From the NCBI GenBank assembly GCA_964430245.1, contig CAYSEW010000002.1, forward strand, positions 102,876 to 166,875: DNA of 64,000 nt, in the 5' to 3' direction. The notes beneath the pieces were generated by a model. That model was not told the DNA's origin. It did not search any database and saw only the letters and a program-made list of their open reading frames with translations. The stretch is from CAYSEW01 sp964430245 (GTDB lineage Bacteria > Bacteroidota > Bacteroidia > Flavobacteriales_D > Parvicellaceae). This document shows, one piece after another, positions 41,915 through 51,595 of the stretch (within the stretch, counting starts at the first letter, position 1; each line of letters begins with the position of its first letter). Made by a program: the position numbers and the translations under genes.

Positions 41915-42691
41915 ATGTCAGAAATAGAAGAAGAAGCACCAATAGAAAAATCAACTAAAAAAAATAACTTTCAAGAATATCTTGGAGAAGACAGTTCTGA
42001 ATTTTATCAAAAGAACAAATTGGTTATTAATATTATTTCAGGAGTTATTGGATTAGCCCTACTTGTATGGGGATCTTTTATGGCGTGGGATTACTTTTAT
42101 GTACAACCTAAACAAAAAGAATCTATCTCAAAACTTTGGCAGGCTGAATCTGCAATTCTTGATTTTGAAGCTCAAGGACTTAACGATAAAATTGACAACT
42201 CTATATTAAATGCAATAAATGGTGATAGCATGATGACCTATCCTGGATTATTGAAAGTAATTGAAGAATATGAAGGCTACGATGGAGGAAGACTTGCTCA
42301 ATATGATCTTGGCATCGCTTATTTAAATATTAAAGAATATGATAAAGCTATTAAGGCACTAAGCAAGGTGGATTTTGAAGATGAGATTTTAGGAACAATG
42401 GCTATTGGTGCAATCGGAGATGCATACATGCAATTAGGTAATGTTAGTAAAGCTTATAGTTATTACTATAAAGCATATTCAAAAAAGGATAACCAGCTTA
42501 CCACTCCTATGTTTATGATGAAAGCTGCAAAAGCTAAAGAGCTTGCAAAAGACTACAAAAAAGCCATGGCTATTTATCAAAAAATAGTTTATAACTATCC
42601 TGGATATAGCGAATCTTATATTGCTGAGAAATACTTAGAATCATTAAAATTAGGTTCTCCTATATATAAAGAAGAAGAACAATCCAATTAA
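41915..42691 (+). CDS. Membrane-anchored tetratricopeptide protein (YfgM-like)
   Basis: This 258-residue protein has an acidic N-terminal cytoplasmic tail (about 1-35), one transmembrane helix (about 36-57, INIISGVIGLALLVWGSFMAWDYF) and a TPR domain (YDGGRLAQYDLGIAYLNIKEYDKAI and following units). This layout matches YfgM-type ancillary factors of the Sec translocon. It is cotranscribed with ribH 1 bp downstream, although no functional link is known. Confidence 0.8.
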   Translation: MSEIEEEAPIEKSTKKNNFQEYLGEDSSEFYQKNKLVINIISGVIGLALLVWGSFMAWDYFYVQPKQKESISKLWQAESAILDFEAQGLNDKIDNSILNAINGDSMMTYPGLLKVIEEYEGYDGGRLAQYDLGIAYLNIKEYDKAIKALSKVDFEDEILGTMAIGAIGDAYMQLGNVSKAYSYYYKAYSKKDNQLTTPMFMMKAAKAKELAKDYKKAMAIYQKIVYNYPGYSESYIAEKYLESLKLGSPIYKEEEQSN

Positions 42692-42692
42692 A

Positions 42693-43211
42693 ATGGCTAC
42701 AGACCAGAAGAATCTATCTCATTTTAATAAATCTGATCTCCCAAATGCTGAAAAAATGCGATTTGGAATTGTTGTCTCTGAATGGAATAATAAAATTACT
42801 GATCAGCTTTTAAATGGGGCAGTATCTACATTAAAGGAGTTAAATGTTCCAGAAAAAAATATAATCATTCATCATGTGCCTGGTGCATTTGAATTACCCT
42901 TAGGAGCTCAATACTTATTGGAATCTACTGATGTTCATGGAGTCATCACTATAGGAAGTGTAATACAAGGAGAGACCAAACATTTTGATTTTGTCTGTGA
43001 GGGTACTGCCAATGGTGTTATGCAAGTAAGTTTAAAATATAACAAACCAGTTATTTTTGGAGTTTTAACAGATGATACCATGCAACAAGCCATTGATCGT
43101 TCTGGAGGCAAGCATGGAAATAAAGGAATTGAATGTGCTATTGCTTGTATAAAAATGATTGCCCTTAAAAATAAGATTCAATCACCTAATACAGCCATTG
43201 GATTTCATTAA
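42693..43211 (+). CDS. ribH: 6,7-dimethyl-8-ribityllumazine synthase
   Basis: This 172-residue riboflavin-pathway enzyme condenses 5-amino-6-ribitylaminouracil with 3,4-dihydroxy-2-butanone 4-phosphate. Characteristic segments are FGIVVSEWN, VPGAFELPLGAQYLLE, GSVIQGETKHFDFV (with the catalytic His) and FGVLTDDTMQQAIDRSGGKHGNKG. No FMN riboswitch precedes it; it is expressed from the upstream TPR gene's promoter. Confidence 0.95.
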   Translation: MATDQKNLSHFNKSDLPNAEKMRFGIVVSEWNNKITDQLLNGAVSTLKELNVPEKNIIIHHVPGAFELPLGAQYLLESTDVHGVITIGSVIQGETKHFDFVCEGTANGVMQVSLKYNKPVIFGVLTDDTMQQAIDRSGGKHGNKGIECAIACIKMIALKNKIQSPNTAIGFH

Positions 43212-43214
43212 AGA

Positions 43215-43640
43215 TCATGTAATCTGCTCAGGCTCTCTATCTAAAATAGCTTTGATATTTGGTTTAAAATACTGATCAGATTTTAGCACTTTACCATCTT
43301 CTCGATAAATTGGATTACCATCTTTATCCAGCTTACTCATATTACTTCTTTGAATCTCTGTAAAAACTTCTTCAATCTTATCCTGCATCCCATGTTTAAG
43401 GATTGTTCCACATAAAATATAAAGCATATCCCCTAAAGCATCAGCAATTTCAATAAGATCCCCTTCTTTAGCAGCTTCAAAATATTCTTCATTTTCTTCT
43501 CTCATTAAATTAAAACGAAGAAGAATGTCATTATCTGAAATTAATGCTTTTGGTTTTTCTTCATTTTCGATTGAAAATGCATCATGAAATGTTCTTACAT
43601 CTTTGATACAATCCTGTAGTAGTAATCCTTTTTTATTCAT
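43215..43640 (-). CDS. MazG-like nucleotide pyrophosphohydrolase
   Basis: This 141-residue all-alpha NTP-PPase has the metal-binding pattern EENEEYFEAAKEGD followed by EIADALGDMLYILCGT, i.e. ExxE and ExxD helices. The C-terminal DKDGNPIYREDGKVLKSDQYFKP segment is typical of phage- and Bacteroidota-type members resembling HisE/MazG. It probably cleaves non-canonical nucleoside triphosphates to monophosphates. It stands alone and faces ribH. Confidence 0.85.
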   Translation of the reverse strand: MNKKGLLLQDCIKDVRTFHDAFSIENEEKPKALISDNDILLRFNLMREENEEYFEAAKEGDLIEIADALGDMLYILCGTILKHGMQDKIEEVFTEIQRSNMSKLDKDGNPIYREDGKVLKSDQYFKPNIKAILDREPEQIT

Positions 43641-43644
43641 AAAT

Positions 43645-43652
43645 CAAAAATA
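43645..43652 (-). promoter_or_regulatory. Candidate -7 box of the MazG-like gene
   Basis: On the minus strand TATTTTTG, an exact TAnnTTTG match, ends 4 bp before the ATG; the transcript would be almost leaderless. Confidence 0.3.
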
Positions 43653-43797
43653 GTTTTTTTGATTTTTAAAAATTCAACAATTATAAAAAACTAATTAAAA
43701 AACACTTAACATTTATTAACAAGATAAATTCAACATTCAATCCAATAATTCTGAATTTTACCTATATAATATTTAAAAGCTGAATTAAGATACAATT

Positions 43798-44838
43798 ATG
43801 GAAGAAAAAAATGAGGTAAACATGATAAATGAACCTACAAATAATGCGTCTGCAGATATTCGTGAATTAAATGAACTTATTCAGAAAGAAAGTGCTTTTT
43901 TAGACCTTCTTAATCTTGAAGTAAAAAAAGTGATCATTGGTCAGAAAAAAATGATCGAAAGTCTTATGATTGGACTACTATCAAATGGACACATCCTTTT
44001 AGAAGGTGTTCCTGGTTTAGCCAAAACATTAGCGATAAGCACCCTTTCTAAAACGATCGATGCCAAATTCAATAGAATCCAATTTACACCAGATCTACTA
44101 CCTGCCGATTTATTAGGCACCATGATCTATAATCAAAAGAAAGAAGAGTTTATTTCTAGAAAAGGCCCTATTTTCTCAAATTTCATTTTAGCTGATGAGA
44201 TCAACCGTGCACCAGCTAAGGTTCAGAGTGCTCTTCTTGAAGCTATGCAAGAAAGACAAGTAACAATAGGTGACAAAACTTATAAATTACCAGAACCATT
44301 TTTAGTAATGGCAACTCAGAATCCAATTGAGCAAGAAGGAACCTATCCATTGCCCGAAGCACAGGTCGATAGATTCATGCTCAAGGTAGTGCTCCCCTAC
44401 CCAAAAAGAGAAGAAGAAAAGCTCATCATTAGAAATAACGTATCTACTGAAGGAATGCCTGTACCCAACAAAGTAATAGATCCAAAACAGATTATTAAAG
44501 CAAGAGAAGTTGTCAAAAAGATCTATATGGATGAAAAGATAGAGCAATATATTGTAGATATAGTTTTTGCTACAAGAGAACCATCCAGCTATAATCTCCA
44601 TGATATTGAACCACTCATAGATTTTGGAGGATCTCCTAGAGCTAGTATTGCTCTTGCCAGTGCTGCCAAAGCCTATGCTTTCTTAAGAAAAAGAGGCTAT
44701 ATCATTCCTGAAGATGTAAGAGCTGTTTGTCATGATGTACTACGTCACAGGATAGGGCTAAGCTATGAAGCAGAAGCAGAAAATATTACAACTGAAGAGA
44801 TCATCAATACCATCCTTAATAAAGTAGATGTTCCTTAA
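43798..44838 (+). CDS. moxR: MoxR-family AAA+ ATPase
   Basis: This 346-residue AAA_3 ATPase has Walker A GVPGLAKT (about 70-77), Walker B ILADEINRAPAK, sensor 1 FLVMATQNPIEQEGTYPLPEAQVDRF and a C-terminal lid domain. MoxR proteins act as chaperones for VWA-domain partners, and here the following genes encode DUF58 and BatA-E, the usual partners. It leads a long plus-strand operon (moxR to nth) with gaps of no more than 12 bp. Confidence 0.93.
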   Translation: MEEKNEVNMINEPTNNASADIRELNELIQKESAFLDLLNLEVKKVIIGQKKMIESLMIGLLSNGHILLEGVPGLAKTLAISTLSKTIDAKFNRIQFTPDLLPADLLGTMIYNQKKEEFISRKGPIFSNFILADEINRAPAKVQSALLEAMQERQVTIGDKTYKLPEPFLVMATQNPIEQEGTYPLPEAQVDRFMLKVVLPYPKREEEKLIIRNNVSTEGMPVPNKVIDPKQIIKAREVVKKIYMDEKIEQYIVDIVFATREPSSYNLHDIEPLIDFGGSPRASIALASAAKAYAFLRKRGYIIPEDVRAVCHDVLRHRIGLSYEAEAENITTEEIINTILNKVDVP

Positions 44839-44850
44839 TGTTATAGCTTA

Positions 44851-45714
44851 ATGGATACAAAAGAATTACTAAAAAAAGTAAGAAAGATAGAGATCAAAAC
44901 TAAAAATCTATCTAACCAGATCTTTTCTGGAGAATACCATTCAGCTTTTAAAGGCAAAGGAATGGCGTTTTCTGAAGTTAGAGAATATATGCCAGGAGAT
45001 GACATAAGAACAATAGACTGGAATGTAACAGCAAGGTACAATCACCCTTATGTTAAAGTTTTTGAAGAGGAAAGAGAGCTAACTGTTATGTTATTGGTAG
45101 ATATTTCTGGTTCTGAAATTTTTGGATCTGGAGAGCAGCTGAAAAAAGAAATAATTGCAGAAATAAGTGCTGTATTGGCATTTTCTGCAACACAAAACAA
45201 TGATAAAATTGGAGCCCTTCTATTTTCTGATAAAATAGAACTCTTCATCCCTCCAAAAAAAGGAAAAAAACACATCTTAAGAATTATCAGGGAGCTCATT
45301 GAGTTTAAACCCTCCAATACAAAAACTAATATTGATCTTGCTGTAAAACATTTTAACAACATGATTAAAAAAAGAAGCATTGCATTTCTAATCTCAGATT
45401 TTTTAGATGACGGTTTTGAAAAATCCATGAAAATAGCACGTAAAAAACATGATTTGGTCGCATTAAGAATTTTTGATAAAAGAGAAAAGGACCTTCCGAA
45501 TATTGGGATTACCCAGCTTAAAGACAGTGAAACAGGTGCTATAAAATGGGTCAATACCAGCTCAAAAAAGAACAGACTACAATACCACAACAATGCTATC
45601 AGAAAAGAACATGAAACCTTAGAGTCTTTTAGAAGATCTAATGTTGACTTTGCCAACATCAATATTGATCAAGGATATATTAAACCCTTAATGAATGTAT
45701 TCAAAAAAAGATGA
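44851..45714 (+). CDS. DUF58 domain protein with VWA-like fold
   Basis: This 287-residue protein has the DUF58 hallmark GMAFSEVREYMPGDDIRTIDWNVTARYNHPYVKVFEEER (about 31-69) and a MIDAS-type DISGS (from about 85). DUF58 proteins form a VWA-like domain and are encoded next to moxR almost universally; they are likely MoxR clients. Its stop overlaps the next start by 4 bp (ATGA). Confidence 0.92.
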   Translation: MDTKELLKKVRKIEIKTKNLSNQIFSGEYHSAFKGKGMAFSEVREYMPGDDIRTIDWNVTARYNHPYVKVFEEERELTVMLLVDISGSEIFGSGEQLKKEIIAEISAVLAFSATQNNDKIGALLFSDKIELFIPPKKGKKHILRIIRELIEFKPSNTKTNIDLAVKHFNNMIKKRSIAFLISDFLDDGFEKSMKIARKKHDLVALRIFDKREKDLPNIGITQLKDSETGAIKWVNTSSKKNRLQYHNNAIRKEHETLESFRRSNVDFANINIDQGYIKPLMNVFKKR

Positions 45715-46691
45715 AAAGAATCATTCACATACTATTTTGTTCTTTACCAATATTTGCATTTGGTCAAGCCACTTCATTTAAGGCTACAGCTGATACCAAT
45801 CAAATTTTATTAGGTGAAGAAGTTGCTATTATTTATGAATTAACATATCCCGGCTCTATTGATCCACAAACAGTACAATTCCCTGATCTTTCAGATTCAT
45901 TAGGCAACAACTGGGAGCTAAGAAAAGTAAATCCGATAGAGAGCTTTTCATTTAATGATGAAAACGGAGACCTTTTTCTTAAAATTTCACAGGAAATAAT
46001 TATTGCCAATTTTGATTCTGGTAAATTTGAATTACCTCCAAAAGTAGCTACAATAGGAAATGATTCTATCTATTCAAATTCATTATTAATTGTCATTAAC
46101 CCTGTTAGAATAAGCAACGTTAATGAAATTAAAGACATCAAGGATATTAAAGAAGACCCCTTTACTTTTTGGGAAAATATATTAATGAAGCTTAAAGCTA
46201 TTCTTAATTGGATGATAGAAAATTGGCTCATTTTAATTAGCACCTTAATAGTTGTTTTTTCAGTGATCTATTATTTCCTCAAGATCAGGAAGAAAAAGGA
46301 CATTTCAGAAAAAGCTGATCAAATCCCTGTTACAGTAAAATTATTATTAGCTCTAGATGAGATTGAAGCATTAAAGTTATGGCAAAACGGAAAACATAAA
46401 GCATATTTTTCTAAAATTGATGAGGTCTTATGGGAGTTCATCGCCTACAAATACAATACACTAACTTTTGAAAAAACAAGTAATGAAATTTTAAATGAAT
46501 TAAGGCTGTCATCAATACCAAAAGATGATTTAGCTCAACTTGAAAAACTATTCAACATTTCCAATATGGTGAAATTTGCTAAACAAACACCTAGCCAGGA
46601 AGAAAATGTATTTGCCATTGGGTTTTCCAGAACGCTGATTGAAAAAGAAAAAATATTAGAAGAAAACAAAGTACATGAAATACAACAATAG
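45711..46691 (+). CDS. DUF4381-like / BatD-related membrane protein
   Basis: This 326-residue protein has a signal peptide (to about 19), a beta-rich domain (about 20-140) resembling the N-terminal part of BatD proteins, one transmembrane helix (about 166-186, WLILISTLIVVFSVIYYFL) and a cytoplasmic helical region with LWQNGKHKAYFSKIDEVLWEFIAYKY and NISNMVKFAKQ, as found in DUF4381 proteins of moxR operons. It sits between DUF58 and BatA. Its last 17 bp overlap the batA start. The biochemical role is unknown. Confidence 0.75.
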   Translation: MKRIIHILFCSLPIFAFGQATSFKATADTNQILLGEEVAIIYELTYPGSIDPQTVQFPDLSDSLGNNWELRKVNPIESFSFNDENGDLFLKISQEIIIANFDSGKFELPPKVATIGNDSIYSNSLLIVINPVRISNVNEIKDIKDIKEDPFTFWENILMKLKAILNWMIENWLILISTLIVVFSVIYYFLKIRKKKDISEKADQIPVTVKLLLALDEIEALKLWQNGKHKAYFSKIDEVLWEFIAYKYNTLTFEKTSNEILNELRLSSIPKDDLAQLEKLFNISNMVKFAKQTPSQEENVFAIGFSRTLIEKEKILEENKVHEIQQ

Positions 46692-47811
46692 ACATATCTT
46701 TCTTATTGGAGTACAATTCTTATTAGTATTTCTTATCTCTTTTTTTTATAAAGAAATATTAAACTATTTTAATTGTTCACCTTCTGAGGATCAATTATTT
46801 GGAATTTCATCCTATAATTATATATATCTTCTTTACTTAATTCCTTTCATTTCTATTTTTTATTTATCTAAAATCTCCAAATATGATGGTTCAATTAAAA
46901 CTTCATCTACTCAATTATTAGAAGGCGCATCTAATAATTATTTTGCATGGATCAATCATTTATTATTTACTTCTAAATTAATCGCATTGGGCTTGTTTAT
47001 CATTGCCCTCTCACGCCCACAATTAAAGTATGAAATGGCATTTCAAAAAAAGCAATTGACTGAAGGTATTAACATCATGATCTCTTTAGATGCATCAGCA
47101 AGTATGCTAGCAGAAGATTTTAAACCTAACAGATTTGAAGCTGCAAAAAAAGTAGCCATTCAATTTGCCAAAGATAGACCTAATGATCAGTTGGGATTAG
47201 TTGTTTTTGAGGGTGCTGCATATACTCAATGCCCTCTAACATCCAACTTCGCAGATATTTCCAACAAGATCAATAAAGCTAAAACTGGATTATTACAAAG
47301 AAACCCTGGAACGGCAATTGCAGAAGGCTTACTTGTAGGTGTTAATCGTTTAAAAGAATGTAAGAATAAAGGCAGTAGAGTGCTCATTCTTCTTACAGAC
47401 GGAAAGACAACTGCTGGGAAATTACACCCCATAACTGCCGCGGAAATTGCTAAAAATGAAAAAATAAAAATTTACACCATTGGAGTTGGCACCAATGGCA
47501 AGGCAAAAACTCCTGTTGCTATTGACCACTTTGGAAGGTACATCTATGATTATCAAAAAGTAGAGATTGACGAAAAGTCACTGAAAGAAATTGCGAAGCT
47601 TACAGGCGGAAAATATTATAGAGCAACAAATAATGAAAAGTTAAAAAAGATCTATAATGAAATTAACCTACTAGAAAAAGCTGAGATTCCTAATGATCAG
47701 CAATATGAAATAGATCTTCCTGAAAAAGGTGGTCTATTTACTGGTCTAGGTCTTTTACTATTATTAGCTGGTTTCTTTACTAAGAATTTGATAATTAAAA
47801 CAATACATTGA
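46675..47811 (+). CDS. batA: BatA-type VWA membrane protein
   Basis: This 378-residue protein has two N-terminal hydrophobic helices and a third before the VWA domain (ALSRPQLKYE), a VWA domain with MIDAS DASASM (from about residue 138) and later metal-site positions in LLTDGKTTAGKLHP, and a terminal helix (about 350-372). In Bacteroides the bat operon supports aerotolerance and stress survival. The first helix is an extra element relative to shorter family members. The stop overlaps the TTG start of batB. Confidence 0.85.
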   Translation: MKYNNRHIFLIGVQFLLVFLISFFYKEILNYFNCSPSEDQLFGISSYNYIYLLYLIPFISIFYLSKISKYDGSIKTSSTQLLEGASNNYFAWINHLLFTSKLIALGLFIIALSRPQLKYEMAFQKKQLTEGINIMISLDASASMLAEDFKPNRFEAAKKVAIQFAKDRPNDQLGLVVFEGAAYTQCPLTSNFADISNKINKAKTGLLQRNPGTAIAEGLLVGVNRLKECKNKGSRVLILLTDGKTTAGKLHPITAAEIAKNEKIKIYTIGVGTNGKAKTPVAIDHFGRYIYDYQKVEIDEKSLKEIAKLTGGKYYRATNNEKLKKIYNEINLLEKAEIPNDQQYEIDLPEKGGLFTGLGLLLLLAGFFTKNLIIKTIH

Positions 47812-48980
47812 ATTTGGAACAACAGTTTAAATATCAATTTAATTTTAAAAATGGTTTTTTTATCATTTTGACCATAGAATTAATACTATTAGGGATTCTA
47901 TACTCATACTACACCTATTTCTTAAATGGGATGGAAGAATTCAGGTTTGAGCATTCACATTACTTATGGGGTTTACTTTTGCTACCTATTATATTAATTA
48001 TTTGGACCCTGAGGCTTAATTGGAAGAACAAAGCCATTCTTAAATATAGCTCTAGTAAATTATTACCTTATACTCATCCTATAATTTCAAATTTCAGAAC
48101 TATCTTAAAATTCCTTTTACTGAATTTAGGATTGTTGTTTTTCATTATTGCTCTAGCTAATCCTCAATATGGTGAAAACAAAAAAATAATTGAACGAAAA
48201 GTCATTGATGTAATGATTGCATTAGATATCAGTAAAAGCATGCTTACAGAAGACATACTCCCAGAAAAAAGCAGGCTATATATAGCTAAAAGCTACATTA
48301 AAAAGTTAATCGATGAATTAAAAGGAAATAAAATTGGTATTGTACTATTTGCAGGTGATGCTATTTCTCTTCAGCCATTAAGTATCAATCATGAGCTGGC
48401 AATAATGTCACTAGACAATGTAAATACAGATCTTATCCCTTCATATGGTACCGATCTAAACAAAGCAATTAAAATATGTGCCCAATCATTTGACCTTGAG
48501 AGAGATATTAAAAGGTCTATTATTTTATTATCTGATGGGGAAAATCATGAAACCAGTCCTATTCAATTAGCCAATATGGTTAATAAAAAGCATGCTATTT
48601 CCATTAATACAGTAGGAATTGGCACATTAAAAGGTGGATTAATCCCAATTAGAAAAAACAATAAGATTAAATCTTACAAAAAAGACAATGAAGGACGAAC
48701 TATTACTACTAAGTTAGAAGAACAAAGTTTAAAAGAAATTGCTATGTCTAGTAAAGGATCCTATACTAGAGCAGATAAAAGAATAATTAATATTGATAAC
48801 ATATTGGAAAACCTTGACGACAGTAAAAAACGAGCAGATGAATTAGAGATCTTCACTAAATATGATGATCAATTCCAGGGTTTTCTTTTCATAGGTATCC
48901 TATTGTTTATATTACACTTAATTATTCCAGAAAACAGAAGCAGATTTGCAGATAAATTACAATTATTTAAACATGAATAA
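47808..48980 (+). CDS. batB: BatB-type VWA membrane protein, TTG start
   Basis: This 390-residue protein is similar in layout to BatA: helices at about 17-38 and 50-68, a further one before the domain, VWA domain with MIDAS DISKSM (from about 141) and LLSDGENHETSP, and a terminal helix. The start is a TTG that overlaps the batA stop (TTGA). The first in-frame ATG is codon 42 and would remove the first helix, which has a counterpart in BatA. It probably works with BatA as a paralogous pair. Confidence 0.85.
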   Translation: MNLEQQFKYQFNFKNGFFIILTIELILLGILYSYYTYFLNGMEEFRFEHSHYLWGLLLLPIILIIWTLRLNWKNKAILKYSSSKLLPYTHPIISNFRTILKFLLLNLGLLFFIIALANPQYGENKKIIERKVIDVMIALDISKSMLTEDILPEKSRLYIAKSYIKKLIDELKGNKIGIVLFAGDAISLQPLSINHELAIMSLDNVNTDLIPSYGTDLNKAIKICAQSFDLERDIKRSIILLSDGENHETSPIQLANMVNKKHAISINTVGIGTLKGGLIPIRKNNKIKSYKKDNEGRTITTKLEEQSLKEIAMSSKGSYTRADKRIINIDNILENLDDSKKRADELEIFTKYDDQFQGFLFIGILLFILHLIIPENRSRFADKLQLFKHE

Positions 48981-49785
48981 TTACCTAAAATATTACCTTT
49001 TAAGTATTAGTTGTTTCACTATTGTGTTTTCACAATCTGATGCAAAAATTAAATTTAATGAAGGGATTAAAGCCTATGAAAAAGGAAACTATGAGGATGC
49101 TCAAAAGTTATTCGAAGAAGCTTATCAAAATGACAAAGAATATTCGAAAGCTATCTATAATGCTGGTAATGCCGCTTACCTAAATGGTAATCATGAAAAT
49201 GCTGAAAATTATTATAAGCAATATATAGAAGGTCAAAAAAATGATCAATTAAAAGCAGAGGCATATCATAATCTAGGTAATTTATTCTATAAGAAATTCA
49301 TGAATGACAAAAAGAAGGCAGCTAAAAGTATTTTGAATCAAGAAAATAGCAATGAAAAAGAAAATATTGAGGACCTTAAAAAAAGCATAGAATATTATAA
49401 AAATGCATTAAGAGCCAATCCTAATGATGATGAAACCAGGTACAACCTATCATCTGCTTTAAAACATATTCCACCACCTCCACCACCTTCACAAGATCAG
49501 CAACAACAAGATCAGCAAGAAAAGAAAGACGAACAAAACAAAGAAGATCAACAAGATCAAGAACAGAAAAACGAAAAAGAGGAAGAAGAAAAAGATCCCA
49601 AACAACAAGACCAAAAACAACAAAACGAAGAGAAAGAGGAAGAAAAAGAAGGTGAAATTTCTAAAGACCAAATGGAGAAAATTCTCAAGGACATTAATAA
49701 TGAAGAAAAAAAATTAATGGAACAAATGATGAAAGATTCACTCAAAACTAAAAAGGGCGGTACTAAAAATTACAAAGACTGGTGA
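48973..49785 (+). CDS. batC: BatC-type tetratricopeptide protein
   Basis: This is 270 residues from the ATG at 48973 (MNNYLKYYLLS); the longer start at 48946 lies inside batB and adds no feature. It has a signal peptide, TPR units (FNEGIKAYEKGNYEDAQKLFEEA and two more), then a Pro run and a low-complexity tail of about 75 residues rich in Gln, Asp, Glu and Lys. It overlaps batB by 8 bp. TPR proteins of bat operons are thought to scaffold the periplasmic complex. Confidence 0.85.
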   Translation: MNNYLKYYLLSISCFTIVFSQSDAKIKFNEGIKAYEKGNYEDAQKLFEEAYQNDKEYSKAIYNAGNAAYLNGNHENAENYYKQYIEGQKNDQLKAEAYHNLGNLFYKKFMNDKKKAAKSILNQENSNEKENIEDLKKSIEYYKNALRANPNDDETRYNLSSALKHIPPPPPPSQDQQQQDQQEKKDEQNKEDQQDQEQKNEKEEEEKDPKQQDQKQQNEEKEEEKEGEISKDQMEKILKDINNEEKKLMEQMMKDSLKTKKGGTKNYKDW

Positions 49786-49786
49786 T

Positions 49787-51595
49787 ATGAGTTGGATTTC
49801 AAGACATATTTTTCATCTAATTTCAATCATTACATTTCTGTTTTATAGTTGTGTTATTTCCATTGCTCAATCTTTAGAGTTCTCAGCTACTGTAGATCAA
49901 AACAACATAACATCTGATGACTATATTAGGTACACCATTCAATCTAACAATAAGGTCGCTATTAACAAAACTAGTTTCTCACAATTCAAAGTACTACAAG
50001 GTCCATTCAAGAGCTCTTCCAGTTCTGTGTCTATTATCAATGGCAAAGTAGATAAAAAAGAAAAATGGACAGAAATCTATATACTTTCACCTACTAAAAC
50101 TGGTCAATTAAAAATAGGGCCTGCTACTACTAATTTTAAAGGGAAAACTTATTCAACAAATTCTATTGTAATAAATGTATCAAAAGGTAATAAACCTATT
50201 AGCGGAAAAGAAGAAAAAGCAGATGACTCTAAAATGAAAAACACTGGTGATTTATTTGCCAGAATCAATTTAAATAAGGACAAAGTCTATAAAGGTGAGA
50301 GTGTGCTTGTAACCTATAAAATATATACCAGATACAATAGCATGCAGGTTACCAATTATGATTTTCCATTAAAGGAAGGGCTTTGGATAGAAGAATTGAA
50401 ATATAGCGGAAACGGATGGCCTCAAAAAAGAGAGATCATTAATGGAATGACATACAATGTACTAACACTTAGAAAAGAAATTGCCATACCTCAAACAACA
50501 GGAGAAATTAAATTTCCTGAAATTAAGCTAGTTGCATTGGTTAACCAATCAATTTTTGGATGGGGTTCTGAAGTAACATTTAAAAGTAATTCACCTACTT
50601 TAAAAGTCCTCCCAACTCCTAAAAAAAATAAGCCTGGTGATTTTAACGGACAGGTTGGCAATAATTATCAATTAGATGTGTCTCTTTCAATAAATGAAAT
50701 TAATATTGATGAGCCATTGGATCTTTCCATAAAGATAAGTGGAAATGGAAATATTAATCATCTTGAAATACCCAAATTAGCATTCTCCTCTATTTTTGAA
50801 GTATATCCTCCAGAATTAAAGGACAAGATTAATATTACATCTAATGGTGTTAATGGAAGTAAAGAAATCAATTACATTCTAATTCCAAGACACTATGGCG
50901 CCTATAAAATACCTGAAATTAGCTTTTCATATTTCGACCCAAAGAAAAAAAGATTCATTCAATTAAAACATCCTGAGCAGGAAATCAATGTACTTAAGAA
51001 TGGGAAATTAATCAATAATCAAAATCAACTAAATAACCAATCAGATAATACTTCATCTAACTCACCTCAAAAAGTAAAAATTTTAAATAAGGATATCCGT
51101 CATATTGAAAATGAAAGTGTTCTTAGACAGAAGAAATCAATTTTCTATGGCACTAACAATTATTGGATAATTCTATTCATTCCTTTTATCATAGTTGGTA
51201 TTTTCTTTTTTATTTACAGACACAAGATCAATAATACCGATCATGAATTAATTAAAAGAAAAAATGCAGGTAAAAAGCTGGAGAAAAAATTCAGAATGGC
51301 AGAAAAACACCTTAAAGCTCAAGATCATCAAAAGTTTTATGATGAGTTATATCGTTCATGGATAGAATATATTTCTCTTAAATTCAAGCTGCCTGTTGCC
51401 GAACTCAACAAACAGACCATTCAATCATCCTTAGAAAAGCACAAAGTTGACAATGAACACATTGAAAAATTAGGAGATCTATTACAAGAATGTGAAATGG
51501 CCCAATACGCCCCTTTAAAAGATGAAAATGCATATCAAACATTTGAGAAAAGTAAAAACCTGATCATTAAAATTGAAAAGCATGTTAAAATATAA
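49787..51595 (+). CDS. batD: BatD-type protein
   Basis: This 602-residue protein has a signal peptide (to about 28), several beta-sandwich domains with the BatD signature (GDLFARINLNKDKVYKGESVLVTYKIYTRY, about 146-175), a transmembrane helix (about 458-476, WIILFIPFIIVGIFFFIY) and a cytoplasmic helical tail (KAQDHQKFYDELYRSWIEYISLKFKL). Its tail resembles that of the smaller protein at 45711. It starts 1 bp after batC. Confidence 0.87.
   Translation: MSWISRHIFHLISIITFLFYSCVISIAQSLEFSATVDQNNITSDDYIRYTIQSNNKVAINKTSFSQFKVLQGPFKSSSSSVSIINGKVDKKEKWTEIYILSPTKTGQLKIGPATTNFKGKTYSTNSIVINVSKGNKPISGKEEKADDSKMKNTGDLFARINLNKDKVYKGESVLVTYKIYTRYNSMQVTNYDFPLKEGLWIEELKYSGNGWPQKREIINGMTYNVLTLRKEIAIPQTTGEIKFPEIKLVALVNQSIFGWGSEVTFKSNSPTLKVLPTPKKNKPGDFNGQVGNNYQLDVSLSINEINIDEPLDLSIKISGNGNINHLEIPKLAFSSIFEVYPPELKDKINITSNGVNGSKEINYILIPRHYGAYKIPEISFSYFDPKKKRFIQLKHPEQEINVLKNGKLINNQNQLNNQSDNTSSNSPQKVKILNKDIRHIENESVLRQKKSIFYGTNNYWIILFIPFIIVGIFFFIYRHKINNTDHELIKRKNAGKKLEKKFRMAEKHLKAQDHQKFYDELYRSWIEYISLKFKLPVAELNKQTIQSSLEKHKVDNEHIEKLGDLLQECEMAQYAPLKDENAYQTFEKSKNLIIKIEKHVKI

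Noticed and set aside
45048..45662. 204-residue open frame on the minus strand inside the DUF58 gene
   Set aside because: Fully antisense to a well-supported conserved gene; hydrophobic composition reflects the complement of Lys/Asn-rich codons.
49489..49745. Phe/Leu-rich antisense frames opposite batC
   Set aside because: They are the complement of the Gln/Glu/Lys-rich tail; low complexity produces spurious open frames.
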